Shown here: positions 38,105-48,300 of the stretch, in pieces | How positions within the stretch are numbered: the stretch's first letter is position 1 | How the letters are laid out: each line of letters begins with the position of its first letter | From: Escarpia spicata | Taxonomy: Eukaryota > Annelida > Polychaeta > Sabellida > Siboglinidae | Length of the DNA: 64,000 nucleotides | Direction of reading: 5' to 3' | Assembly: GCA_963995525.1 (NCBI GenBank) | Contig: OZ023212.1 | Coordinates: forward strand, 8,858,893-8,922,892 | The notes under the pieces: generated by a model | Seen by the model: only the letters and a program-made list of their open reading frames with translations | The model's database searches: none | What the model was told of the DNA's origin: nothing | Translations under genes and position numbers: made by a program

Positions 38105-39106
38105 ACATACACGCATATAATGAGACATTATACAAATCACAAAATGCATCAACAGACATTACAATAAATTTTAATAAATTATCTTCCACATATATAACAG
38201 TTAATAATAGTACAAACATTCGGATATCTTTCAATAATGTATCTTTTGATATAGAGAAAACGGTAAAACAAACGTTTCAAGTTTTGTGTTTATTTTTACA
38301 CATTTTTTATTATTTGTGTGTTTGTTTACTATAAAATGTGTGCATACACCTATTTTTACTATTCAGATGTGTTAATTACAACTTTTAGATGCTAAAAATG
38401 AAATTTAACTAAAACACGCCCAAAATTGACCCGGTTTTCTGTGGCAGATCAAACATAACTGTATGCAGTAGAGTTGTTTAAAGTTGTTAACTAGTAAGTG
38501 ATATGTCAGTAGGTAATTGCCACTGTAATTAGATACTTACGTGAAATGTCAAAATGTGGTTGAACGTTTCCTATGATTTATTAATGGCAATGAAATATTG
38601 CTTTAATTTCAATCTTTAGATGCACAGTGTGTTTGTGGTTAAGGTATTAACAGGCTTAACATTTGAATAGAATAACTAAATAATATAACATTAATTTAGA
38701 AAAATATTTCTAATCATAATTTATTGTTTAAACACTGTGTAAACGGCAAGGTGTAAACGTGTCAATGAAGTAATTAAGAGTAACTTGTAATAATGGCAGC
38801 AGTGATAATTAACATGGTATATATATATTTTTTCATCACTGAGCTTTCGATCTAGTATGACATTGGTAGAAATTAAATTACAATGATGGATTCCACTGTC
38901 ACGGTGTCAGATGCTGCTAAAAAGTGGGTGTACGCTAATTAGGGCACAAATACAGTACATCTGAGTGAAACAATGATGACGTGTTGCAGGCTGATCTGGT
39001 GTCTAGACGTCGGGCGCTCCTTACTACAGACCTGTTCCTGGAGAGTGCAAGGAAACAGATACAGACACTGCTTGATGCCAGTGATCAGCACCCCCCTGAC
39101 AGCTAG
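21314..39106 (+). CDS. CCDC91: CCDC91 (p56 / GGA-binding partner), apparently complete
   Basis: Known: CCDC91 is a coiled-coil accessory protein that binds the GAE domain of GGA adaptors in TGN-to-endosome transport. Exons: (21314-21316 predicted), 22437-22478, 23350-23434, 23945-24171, 25262-25401, 27035-27209, 27577-27678, 27981-28058, 28811-28918, 29995-30087, 30794-30862, 31235-31321, 31798-31887, 36867-36980, 38990-39106; phases agree at every junction. Product ~509 aa (human 441). Seen: N-terminal DDDFEDFGGFEAAEP (human: MDDDDFGGFEAAETF), a Pro/Ser/Ala-rich linker to about residue 165, then heptad-rich coiled coil with ELRKAGHDAVAVIVEEYK (human: EDMRKAGHEALSIIVDEYK), and the C-terminal RRRALLTTDLFLESARKQIQ (human: QRSLSSLELFLSCAQKQLS). 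The 5 kb intron before exon 14 holds a ~4.07 kb minisatellite. The start codon is the weak point. Confidence 0.93.
21787..22060 (-). pseudogene. LINE ORF2 C-terminal tail
   Basis: Minus frame ...TNSFFNRTVTNWNGLSETAV..FKTRLG-stop matches the usual non-LTR C-terminus (SFFPRTVRDWNSLP...SFKSRL). It lies between the predicted CCDC91 start and exon 2, preceded by a poly-G tract at 21740. Confidence 0.7.
22437..22478 (+). CDS. CCDC91: CCDC91 exon 2: GGA-binding acidic FGGF motif
   Basis: Acceptor ggctgtttacag, donor GTATGA; 14 codons AEADDDFEDFGGFE. FGGF preceded by acidic residues is the GAE-domain ligand in mammalian p56. Confidence 0.9.
22610..23030 (-). pseudogene. LINE ORF2 3' tail in CCDC91 intron 2
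   Basis: Minus frame RHWMRRAGHSMERMDTGKLA and WEENLRWEDSVRRDMRQLG match the RWAGHVERM...GRP..RW.D.VRRDL region at the end of RTE/Jockey-type ORF2. 5'-truncated and frameshifted. Confidence 0.7.
23350..23434 (+). CDS. CCDC91: CCDC91 exon 3
   Basis: Acceptor aactgttgtag, donor GTACCC. AAEPVVPDEVQPVAHGLEAG PSPWAILP; the AAE start and PxPWA match human CCDC91. Ends in phase 1. Confidence 0.9.
23945..24171 (+). CDS. CCDC91: CCDC91 exon 4 (Pro/Ser-rich linker)
   Basis: Acceptor tgcttcccacag, donor GTACGTG. Low-complexity linker (SSSQPDLIQSRATPPHPSLE ...) ending ENVFGARR. It is followed at once by an intronic (TA)n. Confidence 0.9.
24600..25030. other. Possible solo LTR or other repeat
   Basis: Comparatively GC-rich patch between (TA)n tracts, with gaaatgtgggctcg (24919-24932) and its exact reverse complement (24992-25005), then aataaataaa. 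No coding. LTR status is a guess. Confidence 0.25.
25262..25401 (+). CDS. CCDC91: CCDC91 exon 5
   Basis: Acceptor ttttgttgacag, donor GTAAGAATC; enters in phase 0, leaves in phase 2. Encodes VAPQVRSFSEQVLEPQFG...; no human counterpart remembered for this linker. Confidence 0.88.
25410..27030 (+). other. CCDC91 intron 5
   Basis: AT-rich intron without recognised exon. An AAATGGCGGCTGAGG (YY1-like) sits at about 26399 without other promoter evidence. Confidence 0.5.
27035..27209 (+). CDS. CCDC91: CCDC91 exon 6, start of coiled coil
   Basis: Acceptor gcatgcttccag, donor GTTAGTC. An Ala/Asp-rich stretch followed by SEQLSLVESEKLQIEK, where heptad character starts. The joining codon AA|T fits. 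Confidence 0.88.
27577..27678 (+). CDS. CCDC91: CCDC91 exon 7, coiled coil
   Basis: Acceptor cactaccag, donor GTAGGTC; 34 codons, phase 0/0, ELKAMADRHAELIQQLQESS QQQMEQGEQYKALQ. Confidence 0.92.
27981..28058 (+). CDS. CCDC91: CCDC91 exon 8, most conserved block
   Basis: Acceptor ttaatttcag, donor GTGAGATG; 26 codons, phase 0/0. LRKAGHDAVAVIVEEYK is the diagnostic CCDC91 match. Confidence 0.95.
28811..28918 (+). CDS. CCDC91: CCDC91 exon 9, coiled coil
   Basis: Acceptor cgtatttcag, donor GTAAATA; 36 codons, phase 0/0, EQHAAAEKKLIELLEEERGK (human EKQYISAIEKQAHKCEELL region). Confidence 0.92.
28930..29330 (-). pseudogene. LINE ORF2 3' tail in CCDC91 intron 9
   Basis: Minus frame contains RLRWAGHIWRTSDDSLIKKA and RSQKDIGEPPKVGENGRCL, a reverse-transcriptase tail signature. 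A different family from 22610-23030. Confidence 0.7.
29415..29545 (+). repeat. Dispersed repeat also present at 48880-49015
   Basis: Both copies share cagacct.ttca, gcattcagcc/gccttcaccc, gaagact.tcc, acacatatatccac/acacacacatccac, and gtactcgtttgta/gttactcattcgta spacing. Class unknown. Confidence 0.55.
29555..29680 (+). mobile_element. SINE-like repeat
   Basis: Starts ggtagcaaggtgtttagtgc (A-box-like); gttttgaacc follows ~65 bp on, then the tail ttgggcaagtttgttcactc shared with 11120-11295. Confidence 0.5.
29995..30087 (+). CDS. CCDC91: CCDC91 exon 10, coiled coil
   Basis: Acceptor cttctgttctgcag, donor GTACTG; 31 codons, phase 0/0, QMDEEREKMEKKIADALETQ. Confidence 0.9.
30794..30862 (+). 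CDS. CCDC91: CCDC91 exon 11, coiled coil
   Basis: Acceptor ttgtttatag, donor GTATGTC; 23 codons, phase 0/0, EKVKIVVKEEQERCQEQIKI AIE. Confidence 0.9.
31235..31321 (+). CDS. CCDC91: CCDC91 exon 12, coiled coil
   Basis: Acceptor ccacgtttag, donor GTAATAA; 29 codons, phase 0/0, MEEVLQAERKKATQLLKDES. Confidence 0.9.
31798..31887 (+). CDS. CCDC91: CCDC91 exon 13, coiled coil
   Basis: Acceptor tgcctcctccag, donor GTGTGTT; 30 codons, phase 0/0, ERLMVLVEEERQQSKRAVEQ. The following intron is ~5 kb and mostly minisatellite. Confidence 0.9.
32590..32826 (-). pseudogene. RTE-like LINE tail abutting the minisatellite
   Basis: Minus frame HVTRSTNLAKTILQGTVPGR and RWEDNMQEWTGLTFSTSKRA is the end of an endonuclease-RT ORF2. 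Array repeats begin within a few bases of its interior side. A related plus-strand tail is at 51320-51530. Confidence 0.75.
32829..36896 (+). repeat. ~4.07 kb minisatellite, ~80 units, each with a copy of the CCDC91 exon 14 acceptor
   Basis: Units are 51, 48 or 45 bp, with rare frame-breaking variants. A typical unit has the intron-like attgttgtgtgttgtag, then GAGTGTATCCGTGAGGTGGT and gaaggaggagagct. Exon 14 (36867) begins with the same ag|GAGTGTATCC and shares ~29 bases. Because most unit lengths are multiples of three, long artefactual open frames run through the minus strand. Confidence 0.97.
34111..34896 (+). repeat. Higher-order repeat inside the minisatellite (246, 246, 294 bp)
   Basis: The block ggcggagaaggaggagacc recurs at 34111, 34357, 34603 and 34897. 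The marker ttatgtgttgtaggaatgta recurs at the same spacing. One 246-bp block is five units (51+48+48+48+51); the third block has one extra 48-bp unit. Confidence 0.92.
36867..36980 (+). CDS. CCDC91: CCDC91 exon 14, directly after the minisatellite
   Basis: Acceptor attgtgtattgtag, donor GTTAGTTG; 38 codons, phase 0/0. Starts ECIHEAVKEETERSEEMRRQ and continues ALDLARTEMKAYVEEQRQ (human: AVKRTRDELIEYIKEQKR). The first ~29 bases are also the 3' half of the repeat unit, so this is the last, diverged unit running into unique exon sequence. Confidence 0.92.
36981..38985 (+). other. CCDC91 last intron
   Basis: AT-rich. A (GAAT)n with LINE-3'-end-like sequence occurs at 37823-37960 and (TA)n/(TG)n at 38059-38103. 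No exon seen. Confidence 0.5.
38990..39106 (+). CDS. CCDC91: CCDC91 terminal exon with stop
   Basis: Acceptor atgacgtgttgcag; ADLVSRRRALLTTDLFLESA ... SDQHPPDS then TAG (39104-39106). Matches the human C-terminus LSSLELFLSCAQKQLSALI. Confidence 0.93.
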   Translation, partial: ADLVSRRRALLTTDLFLESARKQIQTLLDASDQHPPDS

Positions 39107-39324
39107 GTCCTTCCAGGGATCAGTGGCAGAGGGGGTGGGGAGTAGGCTGTATAACATCTGTCCAGGAACCCATGGTTTTTTAGCAAGTCAACAGCGCTGA
39201 CGGATCCGTGTGATTTCTGATAATAATATTAATAATATAACAGGATTTTTCGGCACCATGATTCTAGGAGTTGTGGCCATTTGGCAGTAAGTTACAGAAT
39301 TAAAACATTCATGCCAGAAGTATA

Positions 39325-39330
39325 AATAAA
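39325..39330 (+). terminator. CCDC91 poly(A) signal candidate
   Basis: AATAAA 219 bp after the stop codon, just before an (AT)n tract and a MITE. Confidence 0.55.
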
Positions 39331-39351
39331 GGAAATATATATATATATATA

Positions 39352-39536
39352 CAGTTGAACCTCGTTTTACAGTCACCTTGGAAGTACAGCCACCTTGCAT
39401 TTAAGATCACCCCAGAAGTTCTAAATTATTTCCACATACAGTAAAGTATAGGAAATTAGTCCCGCAAATACGGTCACCTCACTATTCGGGTCACTTGTCC
39501 AGTCCCAAAAGTGACCGTAATAGTGTGGTTTCACTG
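39352..39536. mobile_element. pogo/Tigger-like MITE
   Basis: Ends CAGTTGAACCTCGTTTTACA and (reverse complement) CAGTGAAACCACACTATTAC, flanked by TA on each side. Non-coding, ~185 bp. Same family at 47871, 56285 and, degraded, 5196. Confidence 0.8.
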
Positions 39537-39539
39537 TAT

Positions 39540-41640
39540 ATGATATCTTAAAAATAATATGAACAGTAAATAAATAAGAACTGTAGAGGTGAGGTACTGG
39601 TGCACTCAACTAATTATTCAAGATTCACTTGTTATGAAAACTGGCGTAGCAATGATTGAAAACCATCTGAAGATTATCCAAAATACACAGATTAGTGTAG
39701 GAACTTTCTCTCAACAGAGCAACAGCAGAGTTTCAACTGAATTTGCAATCCATGGCCAAAACTGTCTTTATATCCTCATGGATTTTTTCATGTACAATTT
39801 GTATTTACGTCTGGAATTTTGGATATATTATTACGACTGGTGTATATATATATATATATATATGGTGCAGGAATAATTAATGATATAATGCTGACTATTT
39901 TGGATGTCATCATAGATCTTACCAAGCCGATACAAGAGTATGCTACTCGTGAGAGTTTCCATAGTACTTAGGATCTTTAATAAGCTGAACAAGTTATTTA
40001 ATGTGTGATGCTGGGACACTAACATCATTCACACAAATAGTATTAGGTGAATGTTCACAGTGGTTCAGAAAGTAGTTTCTGAGTAAAACGTTCAGGAGCT
40101 TTTGTTTGTGAATTTGTATTTAATACTATTATAGGACAACTAACAATGTTGCTTGTATCTTTCGCTATAGTAGTTACAATAATGTTTATATATTGAAACA
40201 CTAAGCAGATCAAAACTCTAATCAATGCCAGTGTTCTTCAAGAAATTTGTTTTTTTGAACCGTGGGAATTGAAGATTTCTAAACAATACCATATTATGCA
40301 AAACCATATAATGATATTTGAAGATTTCTGATATAGTACTACTGAGGCTAATTGTCAGAGGCATGCCATATTGCATTGACATGTTTGTTAACATTTGAAC
40401 GATCTCAACTACATTTTAAATTCCTATGTTCGCTTACTTACTGGCCATATAAAGGTATTGTGGGATGCTGGCGATAATTGTCTGATTTAATCCTGCTTCT
40501 CTCTTTTGCAAAAAATATGCGGCGTGGACGTTGATGTAATATATAACAAAATGATTAGCAAGTGAACTATGTATGAAACATGTTGTATCAAGTCATCAAA
40601 TCTACTGCGTCCTGAATGTGTATTCAGTATGTTTTAATTGCTTATTGTAGATGATATTCCAGATATTCTAGGTATCTGTGCTAGTGTTGTACTTATAGAA
40701 AAGAAACAGCCTCAGACTTGTACAGAGGAATAAATATTTATTTTGTATGTTGCAGTCTCCTTTGCTCTATAGTGTGGCCTGAACACATCGAGAAACAGGT
40801 TCTTTTTCATTTGCCACACAAAATATTTGCACAACATGTCCATCATGTCATAAACAGAATGCTTGGCAGAACACATTGTTATTTTATAGGAAAGTTTTTG
40901 AGCAATTGTTGATCAAATGCAGGAAACGGCTGTCTATAGATATAAGTACAGATAATTATGATACACACATGCAGGGTAAACAATTACACATATTCTACAG
41001 CTACGATCTACTCATTCACTATCAGTAATAATTTATAAAATTTACCAGTTTAAACAATCCAGCAACGAGGTTATATGTGAAAAGTTCCACTTCAAATGTC
41101 ACATCATATATCACATGCAATCCAATACTGGTATCTGACTACATGCTCTTGGTAAAGTTATCCATCTGCGTTACAATTACTTGTGGATCCTGGCTTGGAT
41201 ATGTCGTTGTGTTGTCGATGATTTGTTCACCATGTGACCCAATGAAACCTGCATCATGGCCGTTGTATTACTTGACATCTGAGCTACGGGGCACAGTATC
41301 AATTTACCAAGGTTTTCACACTTCCTTGTTTGCGTCCTTCTTTGTGGTCATGGTATTTAATCCAATTATAGAAGAGGAAGACAACAATAATTACTGCTGT
41401 GCCAGCAAACGCTATTACCCTATGTAAAGTTAAATGTCTATACAATATTACACATATAACTGAACAAACATGATATAGACACTTTAGAGAAGGACTAAAG
41501 TAATAGTTGACATAAATGACTAGGAGTCACATCTGTATTGCTTATGGCATGTTTAGTTTTAATTGTCTGTAAAGTACCGTACATAGGTATATCTATGTGT
41601 GTACACACACGTACACCTATAGACATTCAGGCAAAACCAG
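39540..41640. other. Intergenic, CCDC91-cyclase tail-to-tail spacer
   Basis: AT-rich with an (AT)n at 39843-39861. Short frames have no recognisable homology. Confidence 0.5.
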
Positions 41641-41965
41641 ATGAGGGTAATCAAGTGTGAGTCAGGGATCGGAGGGCGGAGGAAATCAAGTTTAGATTCA
41701 ACGGCCAAGAAGGCGGAACAGCAGTGCACTGTGGAGTGCGTAGGGCATGGCAGAGCAAGGAAGATGTCATTGCCATCCATTGCAGTCAAGGAAGTCTTCA
41801 GTCGTACCAAATTTCTGGGCCACTGAAACCCGGCTTCTGCGGCAGAGAGAGTGGGATCGCCCCTGTGCAACGGCCTTCCAACTTTAAAAGCATTCACGCA
41901 CAGGTTTGTGCTACTCATCACTCGACACCATCTCATCTCCACTCGAGGACACACACCACATAAGA
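41641..41965. repeat. Unclassified repeat-like, coding-like patch
   Basis: A comparatively GC-rich block in AT-rich spacer, open in several frames on both strands without splice context. Might be a decayed mobile-element fragment; not recognised. Confidence 0.3.
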
Positions 41966-42327
41966 CTAGCACAGCATCGTCATCCTTGGATACGATGGAC
42001 TACCAACAACAACATATACATGTATGTGTTCAGTAAGCATCAGACAAATAAATATGTATATATATATATATATAAAGTTTCAATTGATGTAAACAAATTA
42101 TATAGGGAAATAAACTTTCTATTCTGTAGCAACAATAACATCAACAACGATCACATAAAATAATTAGAAATATTTTACAGGATACGACAGTAACTAACAT
42201 AATGTGCAATCATCCGATTGCCACTGATCATTTTGATCTCTCCGTGTCTTGTTTATCATCGGTGGCGTTTCTGTTGTCTCTTCTTATTCTTGTCTCTGAT
42301 GTCTATCATCTCTTATTTCTGCGTCTT

Positions 42328-42387
42328 TTATTGCGGAAACGTTTTAGTTTCTCCAACCAGCCAGTATGTCGTCTGTAAACCTTTTCC
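42328..42387 (-). CDS. Guanylate cyclase terminal exon with stop
   Basis: Acceptor agaatatcttag; [19 protein letters not shown] then TAA (42330-42328). GKG.QTTYWL is the end of the cyclase domain, so the C-terminal tail is very short. Confidence 0.9.
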   Translation of the reverse strand, partial: GKGLQTTYWLVGETKTFPQ

Positions 42388-45300
42388 CTAAGATATTCAA
42401 GCACAGTGACAAGGAATCAACACCAGTCACCAAACAATTAACCGTGTAGAAGTGTATGCTTACGAAGATGTTGCTACAAAAGTCTTCTTTAAATTTAATT
42501 AAGGAAATTATAATTATTTAAATGCAAGATGTCAGTAGAACGACAGTATAGAGTGGATATAAGAAAGTATTCACATTGACAAAAGATGATATGTCACTAG
42601 AATACTATGCCTATGTCTGCTGATTATGTAAATAGTACGAATATGGTTGAAACACAATTCACTGGTATCTGACAAGATCGGGCTACACTTACATGAACAT
42701 GTTTTGACTTACATGCCACCGGGCTTTCATACCTGATAATCTTGCTTAATCTTGTAAAGTCGTCTGATTTTTCAGCAACACGTTTGGGCGATCCCAGATT
42801 TAATTGGTAATAATTGGTAATAATTTCTACACTGATATTATGATGACGTAAGTTGTAAACAAATTTTCAACCTGCAGAAACATACTATGTTTATGAACTG
42901 GAAAAGTGCATTTAAGTGTTCATTTACAATGCATGCCAGCCAATTCAAGTCGACGTTGTTATTGGTAAAGCTACTTCAAGAACGAGCTTTACATAACTTT
43001 CTATGGTGGCCTACCTTTATTTCAATTTGACCTCGGTCCTGTAAATCGAATGATTCGAATTCTTGGAGAATCTGTTTCGTTGACTCACCGATGTGGATTC
43101 GCCGCGCTGCAACGAAAACACAATAGAGACTTTGTTGCCAGTAGCTTCTGAAAGTGTTTCAGATGTGTCGACTGGTGACAGGGAACTATTCTACAACAAC
43201 GATGCCATTGACCACAGCGACAATGCCGCGACGACATCGTCGTTGAAACAAATTATGACCAGAAATTCGACAACAAAATGAAGGCGATATGGTCAAAAAT
43301 AAAGAGACAGAGGGGGGATATGAACCGCGGGAGGGGTGGTGAGAGAGAGGGGGAGAGGGGAGAGGGGAGAGGGAGAGAGATAGGGAGGGAAGGAGCGGAG
43401 AGAGAAAGAGAGAGGGAGAAAGGACTTTGTTAAGGAGATGGCTGCATTTTCGATCAGAAAGACGGCAATAATGTTGACTACAAATAAGATAATAACGACA
43501 TATATGACATTACCGATAACAGAGATGGCAAACGTGTTAACACTGTGATAGGACTACGCAGGTACTTACAACAAATATAGTAGTAACACTGACATGATGG
43601 TTGAATATAAAGAAGACAAATGCGATGGCTAAAGGCGTAGCTCAAAATAGGACAACAAAGAGGGTGACCGCGAAAGGCCAATTTACAGAAGCGATTAATT
43701 ATCCAATGGATCGGCCGACACCATGTCGCACGGTATCGAGCCAGTCTTGAAAACACCTCGAGATCGATTAATGAGGTCTAGTTGTGACTTTGGCAGTGTT
43801 GGTGGAATTGGGGCTGGTCCCAATTTGCTCGCCTGTCGGTCATGATTTTGAAGGAGTAGCCAATCAGCGACCGACACAGGTGCACAATAGCGACCTTTTA
43901 TAGAAGCTAAAGTCGGGAGTGGCGTGAGTCAAGACCCAAGTCGCAGTTAATAAAGATGTCGCTCGTCTAAATGCATGCATCATTTTGCAGCTCAACGCGG
44001 TGTAGCCCGACTAATTGGGGCATACATTCCTTGTTTAAGTCAGCCTTTATTGGTTCCCAGGGACAGGGGAAACAACGACGACAAAGATAGTAAAGGATCT
44101 AACATTAACGTGATTGTTGTCTACAAGGAAGACAGTCAGATATCCGACGTCGATTGGTGATGATGGTGGTGATGATGATGATGGTAGTTTAAAACAGAGG
44201 CCTGCGACATTTTCGTTGATTACTACGACATATATCGTGGTCACAACCAACGGCGACAGGAACGATGATGCAGGACGTACCCATCCCATGTGACTCCATC
44301 CTCGACGCCGTGTTGACTGTGTCCCCGAACAGACAGTACCGCGGCATCTTCAGCCCCACCACTCCGGCAACACACGGCCCTGTCGAGACAAAGAAACACA
44401 CGTCGCTCGAAGACAAAGATCACCCGAGTCCTACATAGGGCACACTCTGTATGACACATTGCTAGTGGAATTAGTATAGCACTATAGGTCAACTACCTTC
44501 GTGAAATCGAGTAACTTCTCACATGTTACTAAAATAACAAATTGCTGTTGAAATTTGTTTGAAACATCTGAACGATCCATGTTAAACTCATATATCGTAC
44601 AAAGGGACACCTCTCAGATTCTTATGTATGAACAAATATTTCTAGCTAGGACAATTTATGCAATTTTTAACATCCCCTTTTCCCGTACTAGTCCAGTAAA
44701 AAACTCCGGAACTGTAGTGAGACACAATCTGTGGTGGTCATTGTAGTTTTTATCTCGATTCTGGAACAGTTTGATTTACAATTTTCTATAAACTAACGCA
44801 CATTGGACATTGAAATTTTATCCAATCCACCTGACTATCTAACGAGCGGAAAGGCGGAATAGGCGGGCAAAGTGTGATTTATGTGTGGATTAACAGCGGT
44901 TAAATTGCACAAATGGTTTGGGGCCCAGTCAACGGTCAATCGTGACCACCCACTGACCGCTGTGAATTCCGATCCTCAGCTGCAGCTTGTATTCCGGTAG
45001 CCCAGGCACTTCGAATGAATTGATGGACGATAGCAGCTTCAGCGACATCCTGGCTATCTCACGCGCATGCGTGTTTCCGTTTCGTATCGGAAGTCCGGAC
45101 ACTACCATGTAGGCGTCGCCGATTGTCTCCACCTGGAGAACGGGATATATCAATGTCCAACATTGATGACTTAAAGGAATACAGTGGCACGTCTCACCCG
45201 ACCACTCCAGACCAAACCTTAAGCAGACCAGACTCACCCGACTACGGGGTCTACGCTACACCGACTATGTCATACTTAAAGCCGGTGTGACGTCATAATC

Positions 45301-48300
45301 ACGTAAACTTGAAAACTTTCGCTACGTCGGGGCTAGTCGGTGTCAGTCTGGTCTGACGAATTCGAACGTTTTCAAGTTTAGGTGATTATTACGTCACACA
45401 GGCTTTAAGTATGACATAGTCGGTGTAGCGTAGACCCCGTAGTCGGGTGAGTCTGGTCTGCTTAAGGTTTGGTCTGGAGTGGTCGGGTCTGTGACTCAGT
45501 CGGTGTAGTGCATGCACACTGCAGTCGGGGTGAGTCTGGATTGGTGTCGTCTGGTCTAGTCTGGTCTGGTCGGGCAAAAATGACATAGCCAATGAATGTA
45601 ATCACTATTTTATTCAAATAGGCCCTACGCTTGCAGAAAATATAACATGTACAAGTACAAATAATTTTACTCAATATCTCAAAAATAAAACTAATGGAAG
45701 TTTTAAATTTGTAGAAATACAAGAAACATCCATATCACAAATTATCCACAACCTTCCCAACAAAAGTAGTTATGGCTTTTTGTGGAATATCAAGGAAATT
45801 ATTGAAATCTATTGAACCAGAAATAGTCAAACCCCAAACTGTATTGATAAACCAAGTATTAAACACTGGAAAATTTCCAACATAACATTGCAAAAGTAAT
45901 ACCTAAATATAAACAAAAAGATCTTACATTATTTTCTAACTATAAACCTATATATTTTTACCGGTCAATTCAAAGATTATTGAAAAAAATATTTATGACC
46001 AATTATTTATGTATCTTACAAACACAAATCTGTTATCCGATAACCAGTATGACTTGCGACCTCATCATTCAACTAAATATGCTGTTCTATGAATGGTTGA
46101 TAGAATTACTACACAAATTGATCAAAACCAGTTATCTATTACTATATGTCTTGATATGTCTAAAGCATTTGACACACTTGATCATTTAATTTGACTAGAA
46201 AAGCTAAAATACTATGGATTGGAGCCCACATCTATGCACCTATTACGTGACTACTTCACAAACCGTAAGCAATAAGTAAAACTGGAAGAGGTACAATCAT
46301 ACACTTTACCTTTACAAACAGGCGTCCCACAAGGATCAATTTTAGGGCCAATGCTATTTATTATATATATCAATGATTTTCAGAAAATCAGTACTATATA
46401 TAAGTTCATAACTTATGCTGATGACACTTCTCTAACAAGTACAATTAGATCCTTCACAGATGACACAAACACAATTAATACCGACAAGTTGATCGATAAA
46501 GAACTTCATAAAATAGAGACATTATCATTAAATATTAATTAAACAAAATATATGATTTTTCAAATAGCTAATAAAAGGGACGAAGAACTAACACTAAGAA
46601 TTGATGGTGTAAATATTGAGGGAGGTAAACAGTTTAACTTTCTGGGCCTTACATTAAACTCATATTTAAACAGAATAAACGTATTGATAAAATAGCAAAT
46701 AGATGTTCTAGAACAACTGGTGTAATAAATAAATTGAAGCATGTTGTACCAATTAGAGTACAGATTACACTATACAATTAACTAATATTGCCTCACATTA
46801 ACTACTGTCTAATGATCTGGGGATACAACTGTAATCGAATAAACAAACTGCAAAAGAAAGCTGTAAAACAATATCTAAGTAAACATAACTCCCACACGGG
46901 ACCAATATTTAAACCTTTCTCGATTTTAAAGATTGAAGACCTACTTATACATATACGGTATACATATATTACGATTTTACTATAAATACAAACATAATTA
47001 TAACATTACCAGCATACTTTCAAGACTGGCAGATAATAGAGAACAGAAAAATACACATCCATTTCACACAAAAACATGACAGAATATAATTATACATTCA
47101 AGACACAAAACGAATTAGCAAAAAGAAGCCCTAGATATAGTTTACTACACACAATAAACAATACCTCTGATATCATTAAACAAAAGACAACCACACGCAG
47201 CCTGCAAGGATTTATACATTATGTAAAACATAATATCATACAAGGATACAAACACACGTGTACAGTCGTAAATTGCTACACATGCACACATAATCATGAA
47301 TAAACACCCATCCCAGTAAAACATACAGCCATAAACATATCACACTGTACCCACACATTCACTACTTACTACACGCGTGAAGAAGCAACCATTAATAAAA
47401 CACACGGGACTATACATGCATCTAAATAGGATTGGGCAATGGTGCGTCAACGGAATACAATAACTTATGAATTATATAAAAGATATACAATTACCAAACC
47501 CCAAGGTGGCTACTATGATAGCGACTATTTATTAGTTTTAATAGGTGTCTCCCATACCGAATATTGTACAAACTTAATCTAAATAACTATTGCGTTACAT
47601 AGTTACATTATAGGTTTATATGTATGTATTATTTGTATTACTACTTTGTATTGTACAATATTGAGAAAATAAATACATACATCTATTTATATCCCCGCCC
47701 TTAATTATAGTATACACCCAATAGATTGTGTCTATGTTTTATAGAAACATTATTTTAGGATTTCTCTCTTTATTCTACGTTTATTTGTGACTTATTTTTT
47801 GCGTGGTTTCTGTCAATCTTTAAACAGTCGTGACACGCTGACCCCACGCAGGGTACTACAAAGAGATATACAGTGGACCCTCTCTATTACGGTCACTCTT
47901 TGGACTGGGTAAAGGTGACCTGAATACCGAGCTGACCGTATTGGCTGGACTAATTTCCTATGCTTTACTGATACATAAAAAATTGGGACTATCCTAGGGT
48001 GACCTTAATTGTGAGGTGACTGTATTGTGGAGGTGACTGTTAAGCGAGCTTCGACTGTATTTGACACGTCACCTTGTAGACGTCGAAACCTTCGATGACG
48101 CCGTCGAAGGCGGTGTAGAGGTTGTTAAGGAGGTCGACCACTCCCATGGGACTGAGCCGGGCTGAGAGCGGCGTGAAGCCGACGATGTCGCTGAAGTAGA
48201 TGGTCACGTTGTCGTAGACTTCCGGCGCTACGGTCTGTCCGTTCTTCAGTTGCTCCACAATCGACCTGAGACACAGCAGACTCTACTGGTCACGTGAGTG

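Noticed and set aside
41559..41972. 137-residue minus-strand frame between CCDC91 and the cyclase
   Set aside because: Competing open frames on both strands, no family resemblance and no splice link to the cyclase, whose terminal exon with stop is at 42328.
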